From positions 1-22,619 of the forward strand of contig JAJNBN010000003.1 in NCBI GenBank assembly GCA_021156225.1: a stretch of DNA of 22,619 bases. Reading direction: 5' to 3'. How positions within the stretch are numbered: the stretch's first letter is position 1; each line of letters starts with the position of its first letter. The notes beneath the pieces are model-generated. The model saw nothing but the letters and a program-made list of their open reading frames with translations, did not search any database and was not told the DNA's origin. Shown piece after piece: positions 15,059-22,619 of the stretch. The DNA comes from Verrucomicrobiota bacterium (GTDB taxonomy: Bacteria; Verrucomicrobiota; Verrucomicrobiia; Limisphaerales; JAEYXS01). Both the position numbers and the translations under genes were made by a program.

Positions 15059-16711
15059 ATGAGTGAAGTTTTGGTGATAGGGCATCGCAATCCGGATACG
15101 GACGCCATCTGTTCAGCGATCGGATACGCCGAGTTCAAGCGCCGTACCGGCATGCGTAATGTGGTGGCAGCACGGTGTGGGGACCTGAATGACCGCATCA
15201 ATTTCGTGCTAAAGTCCTTTGGCATGCCCGCGCCCAAGTTCGTGGCGGATGTGTCGCCAAAGATCCGGGACGTGATGCAGTCGAACGTTATCAGCGTGTC
15301 CGCCCGGACGACAGTGGCGGAGGCGCTAGGCATGATGGATGACCGGAACATCCGCGTACTGCCCATCCTGAACGAAGATCGGAGCTGCAAAGGGCTGGTC
15401 TCCGTCTTCAAGATGAGCAAGTTCTTCTTCCCAGCGCCCAACCGGGTGTTTGATTCACGGCGGGTGCTGGCGTCCCTGCGCAATCTCGCGCGGACGGTGA
15501 ACGGACGGATGCTGCACGTGGAGGATGCGGACAAGGAGGAAGATCTGGTGCTGATGATCGGCGCGATGAGTCTGGAGGCTTTCGCGCAGCGCCTGCCGAA
15601 TTACAAACCGGAACGCATCTTGGTGGTGGTGGGTGACCGGCATGACATCCAAGACCTGGCCATCCGCGAGAAGGTGAAAGTGATGATCGTCACGGGCGGT
15701 CTGCCAGTGGCACCGGAGACTTTGGCCAAGGCGAAGGCGAACGGGGTCGGAATCATCGTTTCGCCACATGACTCCGCGACCACGGCGATGCTGTGCCGGG
15801 CGGCGATCAATGTGACTCACATGTCGCACGAGCATTTCCTTACGTTTCGCGAGGATGAACCGCTGGAGGGCATCCAAAAGCTGGCGGCCGAATCGAGCTT
15901 CCAGGCATTTCCGGTGGTGAACGATGAGAATGAAGTGGTGGGCATTCTGTCCAAGTCCGACTTCTTGAAGAAGGTGGAACGCCAATTGATTCTCGTGGAT
16001 CATAACGAACTTTCACAAGCGGTGATGGGCGCCGACCGGGTGGATATCATCGAAGTGGTGGATCACCACCGCATCGGCACCTTCACCACGCAACAGCCAA
16101 TCCTGTTCCGGAATGAACCGGTAGGATCCACCAGCACCATCGTGGCCGATTGCTTTTTCCGATATCAGGTGGAAATGCCGACGCAGATCGCGGGGTTGCT
16201 GCTGGCGGGACTGGTTTCGGATACATTGAACCTGACTTCACCCACGACCACGGAGCGCGATGCCCAAATATTGTCCGAACTAGAAATGATTGCCGGGGTC
16301 AATGCCAGTGAGTTCACCGAGAAACTTTTCGCATCCGGTTCGGTGCTGATATCCAAGCCTCCGGCCCAAGCGATCACAGCCGACTGCAAGGAGTATGTGG
16401 AGAATGGCCTGAAATTCTCTGTGGCGCAGATCGAAGAGATCGGGTTTGACCAGTTCTGGAAGCGCAAGAACGAGGTGGTGTCAGCTTTGACCGATTATCG
16501 TCAACGCAATGGTTACACATTCTGCGCACTGCTGGTCACGGATGTGGTTTGCCAGACATCATTGCTGATGGTGGCGGGGGACAAGGCGTTTCTCGATACG
16601 ATCGATTATCCGGAGACGCAACCGGGCATTTACGAGCTTAAAGACGTGGTGTCACGCAAGAAGCAGTTGCTGCCTTATCTCACGGGCTGTCTGTCGCGCA
16701 TGCGCAGTTGA
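15059..16711 (+). CDS. CBS/DRTGG-regulated manganese-dependent inorganic pyrophosphatase (family II)
   Basis: The enzyme hydrolyses pyrophosphate to phosphate, pulling biosynthetic reactions forward; this subfamily is regulated by adenine nucleotides through an inserted module. The 550 residues start with the DHH metal motif GHRNPDTD (8-15). Then come a CBS domain (about 72-122), a DRTGG domain with MIVTGG (209-214), and a second CBS domain (about 253-305). The core resumes with VDHNE (313-317) and DHH at 335-337. The DHHA2 domain ends with the substrate-binding SRKKQ (532-536). Length and order match characterised CBS-PPases. The ATG at 15059 has a GAAGG ribosome binding site. The gene diverges from parA, and its stop is 3 bases from the end of the convergent protease gene. 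Confidence 0.92.
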   Translation: MSEVLVIGHRNPDTDAICSAIGYAEFKRRTGMRNVVAARCGDLNDRINFVLKSFGMPAPKFVADVSPKIRDVMQSNVISVSARTTVAEALGMMDDRNIRVLPILNEDRSCKGLVSVFKMSKFFFPAPNRVFDSRRVLASLRNLARTVNGRMLHVEDADKEEDLVLMIGAMSLEAFAQRLPNYKPERILVVVGDRHDIQDLAIREKVKVMIVTGGLPVAPETLAKAKANGVGIIVSPHDSATTAMLCRAAINVTHMSHEHFLTFREDEPLEGIQKLAAESSFQAFPVVNDENEVVGILSKSDFLKKVERQLILVDHNELSQAVMGADRVDIIEVVDHHRIGTFTTQQPILFRNEPVGSTSTIVADCFFRYQVEMPTQIAGLLLAGLVSDTLNLTSPTTTERDAQILSELEMIAGVNASEFTEKLFASGSVLISKPPAQAITADCKEYVENGLKFSVAQIEEIGFDQFWKRKNEVVSALTDYRQRNGYTFCALLVTDVVCQTSLLMVAGDKAFLDTIDYPETQPGIYELKDVVSRKKQLLPYLTGCLSRMRS

Positions 16712-16714
16712 TGA

Positions 16715-18928
16715 TCACTTGGCCGGAACAACGGGAGCCTCGGGCTGGTTATTGGCCAGCGAGGTGCGGGCAGTCATGAGTTTCATCAGGTCGATGAGAA
16801 TATGCTCCGCTTCGATCAAGGGAACGTCGATCGGTTCGAAGCCATCGTCTTCTTCCACCTTTTCGTCATCCAAGGTGGCACGTTTAGGTTTTTCTTCCTT
16901 GGCCTTGGCGGGGTCGAACGGCTCAGGCAATCCCGGTAGGGTGGCCTGTTTGAGTGAGATCTTGTAGGTTGTGAACGGCGGTGCCTTGCGGTTTTTGATC
17001 TCCAGCTTGCGGGCTTCCTCAATCTTTTTCAGGTCGGCCTTTTCCTTCAAACGTTGTTCTTCATTCAGGGAGACCGTCTTGTCCGCCCGCATCTTGTCGA
17101 AGCGCTCGATGTCTTCCTTCACATAGGCGTAGTCTTTGCTGGACGTTACGCGCTGCGCGGATTTCTGCTTCAATTCTTCGAGATAAGGAGCGATGCGGTT
17201 CACCGGACGGAAATCAGCAGCCTCGATGGTGTCCCAAGCAAGCGCGTTTTCCAACGAACCTTCACCCACTTCAGCATGGTTGTTTACGGAAGGAAGGACG
17301 ATATCCGGCACCACGCCGCGCAACTGGGTGGAAGCGCCGCTCGGACGGTAGAACTTACGAATGGTCACTTTAACCGCACCCGGATTGAATTCCGGATTGC
17401 GCAGATACTTGGAGAGTTCGATCAAGGTCTGCACCGTTCCTTTACCATGCGTAGAGGTGTCCCCCACGATCAAGGCGCGACCGTAGTCCTGCAAAGCGCC
17501 AGCCAGAATCTCCGAGGCCGAAGCGCTGAAACGGCTGGTAAGCACGATCATGGGACCATCGAACTCCACCTTGGGATCGGTGTCTTTATCCACGGTAACT
17601 TCACCAGAAGGATCTTTCACCTGCACCACGGGGCCTTGACGGATGAACAGACCGGTAAGCTTAATGGACTCTTCCAAGGAACCGCCACCATTGCGGCGCA
17701 AGTCCAGGATGAGACTGGTGACGCCTTCGGCCTTCAGCTTGGCGAGCAGTTTGGTGACATCGCGCGTGGTGCTCTTGCGTTCACCTTCGGGCTTCTTGTC
17801 GTCCAGATTGAAGTCAGCATAGAACGAGGGGAGGTCGATATAGCCCAAGCGCGTCGATTTGCCGTTCTCGCCGGGGACATCGATGATCTGAGCCTTGGCT
17901 TCCTGATCCTCGAGTTTGATCTCTTCGCGGATGAGGCTGACGATATTGCGCACGGAGGAATCTGCCGCATCGGCAGGGATGATGGTCAGGCGGACTTCGG
18001 TGCCTTTGGTGCCGCGGATCTTCTCCACGATCTTGTTCAGGGGCATCTCGATCACATCCATGGCTTCTTCCGCGCCTTGGGCAACGGCCACGATACGGTC
18101 ACCGGGTTTCAACTTCTTGCTGCGGGCGGCAGGTCCACCGGGGACGAGTTCCATGATCTTGCAGTAACCATCATCGGAGGTGAGTTGGGCGCCGATGCCG
18201 ACCAGGGAAAGCCGCATGCCGATGGAGAAATTGTCGAGTTCCGACTTGGTCATGTAGTCCGAGTGCGGATCGTAGATGGTGCCGAGGATGGTGAGGTATT
18301 CGCCCAACACCTGTTCGGAATCGAACGCTTCCATGGCCTTGAAGATGCGTTCATAACGTTTCTTGATGGTTTTGACGATCTCGTCCGGTTTCTTCTTGTT
18401 CAGCTTTTCGGTGAGATATTCAAAACGCACGCGGTCGCGCCAGAGTTGCTTGGCTTCCTTCAGATCCTTGGGACGCGGCGTTTCCTTGCGGTTGATCAGC
18501 ACACGTTCATCGGCGGTGAACTCGAACTTTTCTGTTTCCAGCAAGCCCAAGACGTAGGTTTGTTGCAGGCGCAGGCGTTCGATGAAGCGGTTAAAAATGA
18601 TGTAAGCTGGCGAGGTGTCACCCGAATTCACGGTCATCTCATCCAGTTTGGTGCGCCATTTCTCGAACTCTTCAAGATCGGTCTGGAAAAAGAAGATGTG
18701 CTGGGGGTCAAGGCGGTCAAGATAGTGGTCCAGAAACTTGCTGGATACTTCATCGTTGAAGGCCATCTGCGAATAGTGGGCGCGCTCCAGCATGCGGGCG
18801 GTCAGGATGGCGGTGGTGGAATCATTGGCACCCGGCTCCAATGGTTTCCACTCCAACGCCAGCGCACGTAGGGGAAGCAAGGCGACGGCCAGCAAGGCCA
18901 CCACAGCGGAAATTTTGCGAAACTTCAT
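16715..18928 (-). CDS. prc: Carboxy-terminal processing protease Prc/Tsp (S41 family)
   Basis: Prc is a periplasmic serine protease that trims or degrades proteins from the C-terminus and affects murein hydrolase levels. The 737 residues show a signal peptide (about 1-26, ending RALA or nearby), an N-terminal helical Tsp domain, and a PDZ domain (about 235-318, with the SLVGIGAQL entry). The S41 core has LDLRRNGGG (408-416), catalytic Ser470 in SRFSASASE and Lys496 in THGKGTVQ, and the C-terminal Tsp extension follows. One residue is inserted before the lysine relative to E. coli Prc. I place the start at ATG 18928, where MKFRKISAVVALL begins a classic signal peptide; an in-frame upstream reading to 19087 adds nonfamily sequence and overlaps the next gene. 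A weak promoter candidate, TATGAT (18970-18965), lies 36 bases upstream of the ATG. Confidence 0.93.
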   Translation of the reverse strand: MKFRKISAVVALLAVALLPLRALALEWKPLEPGANDSTTAILTARMLERAHYSQMAFNDEVSSKFLDHYLDRLDPQHIFFFQTDLEEFEKWRTKLDEMTVNSGDTSPAYIIFNRFIERLRLQQTYVLGLLETEKFEFTADERVLINRKETPRPKDLKEAKQLWRDRVRFEYLTEKLNKKKPDEIVKTIKKRYERIFKAMEAFDSEQVLGEYLTILGTIYDPHSDYMTKSELDNFSIGMRLSLVGIGAQLTSDDGYCKIMELVPGGPAARSKKLKPGDRIVAVAQGAEEAMDVIEMPLNKIVEKIRGTKGTEVRLTIIPADAADSSVRNIVSLIREEIKLEDQEAKAQIIDVPGENGKSTRLGYIDLPSFYADFNLDDKKPEGERKSTTRDVTKLLAKLKAEGVTSLILDLRRNGGGSLEESIKLTGLFIRQGPVVQVKDPSGEVTVDKDTDPKVEFDGPMIVLTSRFSASASEILAGALQDYGRALIVGDTSTHGKGTVQTLIELSKYLRNPEFNPGAVKVTIRKFYRPSGASTQLRGVVPDIVLPSVNNHAEVGEGSLENALAWDTIEAADFRPVNRIAPYLEELKQKSAQRVTSSKDYAYVKEDIERFDKMRADKTVSLNEEQRLKEKADLKKIEEARKLEIKNRKAPPFTTYKISLKQATLPGLPEPFDPAKAKEEKPKRATLDDEKVEEDDGFEPIDVPLIEAEHILIDLMKLMTARTSLANNQPEAPVVPAK

Positions 18929-19059
18929 GTTAATAAAGGCTGGGGCTGACAACGCTATTACCGTATCATAAACACCTGCTTTTGCACGGAGAACTTTTAG
19001 CGCGTTGCGGCTGATCATTATCAATGGGACTGTTAGGAGTAGCTTTTCGTTAGAAAATA

Positions 19060-19944
19060 TTACAGGACATCCTGATAAGCCAGCCAAAGCCCGCGAAAAT
19101 ACCGCATTACCCGTAGGGGATCCGGGCTTTCCGGGATTTCTGCAAGGCAGTAACCGGCGTATTCCATGTCATTGAGGCGTTGGAAGAGGCGTCGAAAAGG
19201 ATAGGTTTCCAGATACAAATCTCTGAGGTGGACGAGTTTGATGCGGTCTTTGACGAGGTCGAAGTTCTTTTCGAAGCCATCTCCCGCCAGATCAGTGTCA
19301 TTGGAATTCCAGCAGACGGCGACCATAGGGTGATTGGCGACATCCATCATTTTGCGGATGTTAGGGAGAAGAGAGGTGTCTTTGCCGTGGACTTCCACCC
19401 GGATCTCCATGCCGTAGCCCATGGAGAACTCGCCCAGTTCACGGAGGGACTTGCCGATTTGTTCCAGCGTCTTTTCGGCAGGGACTTCCTTGGGCAGGGC
19501 ATTGGGGCGGACTTTTATCCCTTTCGCCCCGACGTCGTGAGCCAGAATTATATATTCTTTGGTGGCTTCGATGTCCTGACGGAGCTTGGCTTGATCGGGC
19601 GTGTGGTAATCGAAGGCGCTGCCGAGGCTGTGAAGCTCCACCGGAGAATCCTGAAACCGCTGCATCACTTCATTGCGTTCGGCTTTACTGAGGGAGACTT
19701 CCACGCCGTGCTTGTGGGTGGTGCGAAGTTCGACGCCCTGAAATTTGGCTTCCGTGCAGTTCTTGATGATCGTGGGGATGTCCCAGTCCTTACCCAAGTT
19801 ATAGGTGACCATGCCGAGGCGCATGGCACGCAACGGCGATAACTTTTGTTTGGGATCGGGCTTCGGTTCCGCAGCAGTGAGTTGGCCGGTGGCCAGACCG
19901 ACGGTGGCGAGGGCGGTGGTTTTGAGGAAATCCCGGGTGTTCAT
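19060..19944 (-). CDS. Exported TIM-barrel sugar phosphate isomerase/epimerase-like protein
   Basis: The protein is a xylose isomerase-like TIM barrel of 294 residues, a family that includes sugar epimerases, isomerases and 3-keto-sugar enzymes. Likely metal ligands are Glu72 (GVELR), Glu184 and His186 (VEVHG), His239 (VHLRD) and Glu269 (LAEIPES), spaced as in the family. The N-terminus MNTRDFLKTTALATVGLATG resembles a Tat signal, but only one arginine precedes DFLK where two are usual. The start is fixed by a 4-base overlap (ATGA) with the upstream transhydrogenase gene, so the two are coupled. The substrate cannot be told. The 131-bp gap downstream (18929-19059), before the protease gene, holds no clear terminator. 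Confidence 0.82.
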   Translation of the reverse strand: MNTRDFLKTTALATVGLATGQLTAAEPKPDPKQKLSPLRAMRLGMVTYNLGKDWDIPTIIKNCTEAKFQGVELRTTHKHGVEVSLSKAERNEVMQRFQDSPVELHSLGSAFDYHTPDQAKLRQDIEATKEYIILAHDVGAKGIKVRPNALPKEVPAEKTLEQIGKSLRELGEFSMGYGMEIRVEVHGKDTSLLPNIRKMMDVANHPMVAVCWNSNDTDLAGDGFEKNFDLVKDRIKLVHLRDLYLETYPFRRLFQRLNDMEYAGYCLAEIPESPDPLRVMRYFRGLWLAYQDVL

Positions 19945-21359
19945 ACGTCTTGTTCGCGGGCCTTGATGCGTTTGGCGCGCTGGCCGAGGGCATCGTAGGT
20001 CGCGTACTTATACATCTCGGAGAGAGTGGGGTAATTGAAGCAGGTCTGGATGAAGAGGTCAGCGCCGGATTTGGTCTGCAAAGCCATAAGGCCGATGTGG
20101 ATCAGTTCGCTGGCTTGCTCGCCGATTACATGGACGCCGAGCAGCTTCATATCTTCCTCGGAGAAGATGAGTTTTAGGAAACCTTCCTTGTCGCCAATGA
20201 TCTGGCCGCGGGCATTGTGACCGTAGCGGGTGCGGCCCACCACATAGGGGACGCTTTTCTGCGTAAGCGATTCTTCCGTTTCGCCCGCCATGGAACACTC
20301 GGGAATGGTGTAGATACCGTAAGGCAGGATATGGGCGACACCGGATTTATACTTCAGATCGAAGGCGTGAACCATGGCGACGCGGGCTTGCTCCATGGAG
20401 GTAGAAGCTAGGGCAGGAAAGCCGATGACATCACCCACGGCGTAGATGTGGGAGAGGGCGGTTTGATAGTTCGCGTTGACTTCCAACGTGCCACGTTTGT
20501 TGGGTTGCACGCCGACGCCTTCCAGATTCATGCCCTCGGTGTTGCCGGTGCGGCCGGTGGCAGCGAGGATGTTTTGAACAGCGAGACGTTTGCTGGATTT
20601 CAGCGTGACGATGATGTCATCCTCAGCGGTGACGCTTTCAATGGAATCCGGCATGTGGAGATCGACGCCCATGCTGGTCATGCTGGCGGCGAAGGCGTGG
20701 GAGATCTCGGCATCCAGGAAGCCGAGGAGGCGATCGCGGCCTTCGACGAGCGAGACTTTCACGCCGAGAGCGGAAAAGAGGCAGGCGTATTCACAGCCGA
20801 TCACGCCCCCGCCGGCGATAAGCATGGAGGCGGGGATCTCGCGCAAAGTCAGGATGGTATCCGAATCATACACGCGCGCATCGTGGAAGGGGAACTGCGG
20901 CGGGTGATGCGGGTGTGAACCAGTGGCGATGAGGATGATGTCGCCGCGGATATGAGCCGCGGGTGAATGGGCGGGTTTAACAGAAATCGTGTGAGCATCT
21001 TCAAAGGCGGCGAAGCCTTTGTAGAGTTCCACTTTGTGGCGCTTGAGATTCTCGGCGATGCGAGCGCGTTCGGTCTGGACTACTTGCTGTTCACGATAGA
21101 GAAAATCACGGGCGGTGACTTTGTCTTTCAGCGAGAAGTTGATGCCGTAAAGACCGCGTTGGTGGAAACCGGAGAGGTAGAGGGCGGTTTCGCGTAATGT
21201 CTTGGAGGGAAGCGTGCCGGTGTTGGCGGCGGCTCCACCGAGGACGTGCTCTTTCTCGATCAGAGCGACGCGTTTACCGAAGTAGGCCGCTTGTGCAGCA
21301 CCTTTTTCACCAGCCGGACCGGAGCCGATGACCACGAGGTCATAATGTTTGGTCTCCAT
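19941..21359 (-). CDS. sthA: Soluble pyridine nucleotide transhydrogenase
   Basis: SthA is a cytoplasmic FAD enzyme that exchanges hydride between NADPH and NAD, balancing the two pools. The 472 residues start with the FAD motif VVIGSGPAGEKG (9-20). They have ANTGTLPSK (45-53) in place of the redox-active CxxxxC of lipoamide dehydrogenase and glutathione reductase, which is the hallmark of SthA. An NAD-binding GGGVIGCEYA follows, and the dimer-domain ending includes FNYPTLSEMYKYA, as in E. coli SthA. The related disulfide reductases are excluded by the missing cysteines. It starts at ATG 21359 and overlaps the TIM-barrel gene by 4 bases. No clear Shine-Dalgarno or strong promoter was found upstream. 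Confidence 0.93.
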   Translation of the reverse strand: METKHYDLVVIGSGPAGEKGAAQAAYFGKRVALIEKEHVLGGAAANTGTLPSKTLRETALYLSGFHQRGLYGINFSLKDKVTARDFLYREQQVVQTERARIAENLKRHKVELYKGFAAFEDAHTISVKPAHSPAAHIRGDIILIATGSHPHHPPQFPFHDARVYDSDTILTLREIPASMLIAGGGVIGCEYACLFSALGVKVSLVEGRDRLLGFLDAEISHAFAASMTSMGVDLHMPDSIESVTAEDDIIVTLKSSKRLAVQNILAATGRTGNTEGMNLEGVGVQPNKRGTLEVNANYQTALSHIYAVGDVIGFPALASTSMEQARVAMVHAFDLKYKSGVAHILPYGIYTIPECSMAGETEESLTQKSVPYVVGRTRYGHNARGQIIGDKEGFLKLIFSEEDMKLLGVHVIGEQASELIHIGLMALQTKSGADLFIQTCFNYPTLSEMYKYATYDALGQRAKRIKAREQDV

Positions 21360-21608
21360 GCGTAACGCTTTATGCCGAACGGGGTTTAGGCCAACAATAT
21401 CGGCAAAGGCGGGAGGGGAAAAGGAAAAAGGGAGGGACCGTTATGGTGTAAACACGGGGTGCCCAACCTAAGCGATGGGAAAATTATTTTGCGAAAGGGG
21501 AAAAATTCGTTGACCCATGGCGAATAAATCCCTTTGGTGGAGCGTCTGCCTGCCATTCTCGTCTTTTGTCACGGACGAATTGTGCCGGTATTTTGAGTTT
21601 TATCGTTT
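21360..21608. other. Divergent intergenic region, sthA / MFS transporter
   Basis: This 249-bp spacer is the longest gene-free stretch in the window. It should carry both divergent promoters. A good plus-strand candidate is at 21566-21594. For sthA I see no hexamer pair I would defend. A 64-codon open frame starting at 21517 has no family resemblance and overlaps the transporter start, so I do not call it. No tRNA, hairpin terminator or long repeat is visible. Confidence 0.7.
21566..21594 (+). promoter_or_regulatory. Candidate sigma70-type promoter of the MFS transporter
   Basis: TTGTCA (21566-21571) matches 5 of 6 bases of the -35 consensus and is followed after exactly 17 bases by TATTTT (21589-21594), 4 of 6 at -10. 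Transcription would start near 21601, leaving a leader of about 8 bases before the ATG at 21609, too short for a normal ribosome binding site. Confidence 0.4.
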
Positions 21609-22619
21609 ATGTCCAAGAAAGTTGATTCACAAACGGGCAAATGGATGGCGCTGCTCGCGGCCATCCTGGGCTGGCTCTTCGACGGGTTTGAAATGGGGTT
21701 GTTCCCGCTGATCGGCCATCCTGCCCTGAAAGATCTGCTGGGGCCGACGGCTGATCCGGCTGAGGCAGGCAATTGGTTCTCCGTTATCATCGCGGTATTT
21801 TTGGTGGGGGCGGCAACTGGCGGCGTGTTGTTTGGCTGGCTGGGGGATCGCATTGGTCGGGTCAAGGCGATGTCCCTGAGCATTTTCACGTATGCGATCT
21901 TCACGGGCCTGTGCGGTTTTGCGACGGAGGCATGGCATATCGCCGTGCTGCGGTTCATCGCCTCGTTGGGCATGGGTGGCGAGTGGTCGCTGGGGGTGGC
22001 GCTGGTAAATGAAATCTGGCCGGGCAAGTCACGAGCCATCGTGGCGGGCTTGATCGGGGCGGCGGCGAATGTGGGCTTTTTATTGGTGGCGTTTCTGAGC
22101 ATGGGCCTGATCGGGATGATCGATAGCGTGCAGGGCATAATGCTTTCCATGGGGCTTTCACAAGGCACGGTGGATTATCTGCTGAAAAACTCGGCCTGGC
22201 GCTTCCTGATGATCTCCGGCGCATTTCCGGCGGCGCTGATTTTTTTGATACGATTATTCGTACCTGAATCCAGCAAGTGGGAGGAGGAGAAGGAAAAGGG
22301 CGGCACTTCGCACTGGGCCACGAGTGATCTAATGGGCGTGATGATCGGCTGCCTGGGCGCGTTGATCATCATCTATGTTTGGTCACCGGCGAAGGTGGTA
22401 CGTGATTGGCCCAACGCGATCAAGGGGTTGATAACGATAGTAGGGCTGGCCATCGCACTGGTCGGATATCTGTATCCCGTCAAACGGTATATGGAGCGCG
22501 CGGTAGGCGCAGGCATGATGAAGAAAGAATCCCAGAAGAATATCATGAAGATGATGGTGTTGGGGGCAGCCCTGGCCGGGGTGGCGTTGTTGGGGACCTG
22601 GGGTGCCTTGCAATGGGCA
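21609..22619 (+). CDS. Major facilitator superfamily transporter, N-terminal part, cut by window edge
   Basis: This is a secondary transporter of the inner membrane, 337 residues visible and open to the window edge. TM1 to TM6 are clear at about 12-35, 56-78, 88-105, 110-134, 143-168 and 197-218. Motif A, GWLGDRIGRVK (76-86), lies between TM2 and TM3, and RFIASLGMGGEWSLG (115-129) in TM4 recalls the sialate/sugar/carboxylate porters. After VPESSKW (218-224) two additional hydrophobic stretches occur (about 240-260 and 270-292) before the apparent start of the second half at about 312. That suggests a 14-helix form. The TM5-TM6 loop is also longer than usual. I chose ATG 21609 because it precedes TM1 directly. 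The substrate is unknown and the C-terminal half lies outside the window. Confidence 0.85.
   Translation, partial: MSKKVDSQTGKWMALLAAILGWLFDGFEMGLFPLIGHPALKDLLGPTADPAEAGNWFSVIIAVFLVGAATGGVLFGWLGDRIGRVKAMSLSIFTYAIFTGLCGFATEAWHIAVLRFIASLGMGGEWSLGVALVNEIWPGKSRAIVAGLIGAAANVGFLLVAFLSMGLIGMIDSVQGIMLSMGLSQGTVDYLLKNSAWRFLMISGAFPAALIFLIRLFVPESSKWEEEKEKGGTSHWATSDLMGVMIGCLGALIIIYVWSPAKVVRDWPNAIKGLITIVGLAIALVGYLYPVKRYMERAVGAGMMKKESQKNIMKMMVLGAALAGVALLGTWGALQWA

Noticed and set aside
14942..15085. 48-residue N-terminal extension of ParA
   Set aside because: The extension precedes the canonical ParA start, would overlap the divergent pyrophosphatase start, and makes the protein longer than the family norm.
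16825..16850. GGTTCGAA stretch resembling a tRNA T-loop
   Set aside because: It is inside the prc coding sequence, with no acceptor, D or anticodon stems around it.
17054..18871. 605-codon open frame on the plus strand opposite prc
   Set aside because: It lies wholly antisense to a protease with intact domains and catalytic residues. Its translation is rich in His, Gly, Asp and Phe with no recognisable motif, as expected for the mirror frame of a GC-biased gene.
19005..19040. Fur-box-like sequence (TGATAATGATCA on the minus strand) upstream of prc
   Set aside because: Only one half of the expected repeat matches and nothing in the neighbouring genes suggests iron control.
21517..21711. 64-codon plus-strand frame upstream of and into the MFS gene
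   Set aside because: It overlaps the transporter start in another frame, has no family resemblance, and its first part lies in the probable promoter region.

Overview
The window looks like a chromosomal piece of a double-membraned PVC-group bacterium, most likely a Verrucomicrobiota of the Pedosphaera/Limisphaerales kind. The pointers are a 'PVC-type' haem-binding CxxCH giant protein with DUF1080 and HEAT-like regions, a BamB-like propeller beginning DWPQYRGPN after its signal peptide, Lol transport genes (so an outer membrane), a CBS/DRTGG family II pyrophosphatase and an McsA-McsB pair. The lineage is an inference from gene content; no rRNA, tRNA or other phylogenetic RNA marker was seen. 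Coding density is very high. The longest stretch without a gene is 249 bp (21360-21608). I saw no tRNA, rRNA, CRISPR array, insertion sequence or long direct repeat.

Layout. 1-287 (-) is the N-terminal part of the GTPase Der, cut by the window edge. 403-2356 (+) is a lipoprotein-export pair, LolC/E permease and LolD ATPase, with overlapping ends. 2445-4945 (+) holds a branched-chain aminotransferase followed closely by McsA and McsB, the protein-arginine phosphorylation pair. From 12666 down to 4942 (-) lies a tightly packed six-gene run: aldo/keto reductase, 1213-residue DUF1080/SGNH-like/propeller/cytochrome c protein, phytanoyl-CoA dioxygenase-like protein, zinc alcohol dehydrogenase, COG3618 lactonase-like amidohydrolase and a DUF3267 membrane zincin. 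It is preceded by a LacI-type palindrome and is insulated from the next gene by a strong terminator. 12789-14093 (-) is an exported PQQ-like propeller protein with a good sigma70-type promoter. ParA (14165-14941, -) diverges from a regulated Mn-dependent pyrophosphatase (15059-16711, +). The Prc/Tsp protease (16715-18928, -) converges on the pyrophosphatase. A TIM-barrel sugar isomerase-like protein (19060-19944, -) overlaps the 3' end of the soluble transhydrogenase SthA (19941-21359, -). A major facilitator transporter (21609 onward, +) runs off the right edge.

How the genes fit together. The six-gene minus-strand run reads as sugar oxidation. The reductase resembles L-galactose/L-fucose dehydrogenases, which make aldonolactones. 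The COG3618 protein resembles fuconolactonase/rhamnonolactonase, and the MDR dehydrogenase resembles aldonate or polyol dehydrogenases. The giant exported protein could act on 3-keto sugars outside the cytoplasm and pass electrons to its own c-type haem. This is a hypothesis from family membership and gene order. Elsewhere the window carries envelope biogenesis (Lol), protein quality control (McsAB, Prc), redox balance (SthA) and chromosome segregation (ParA).
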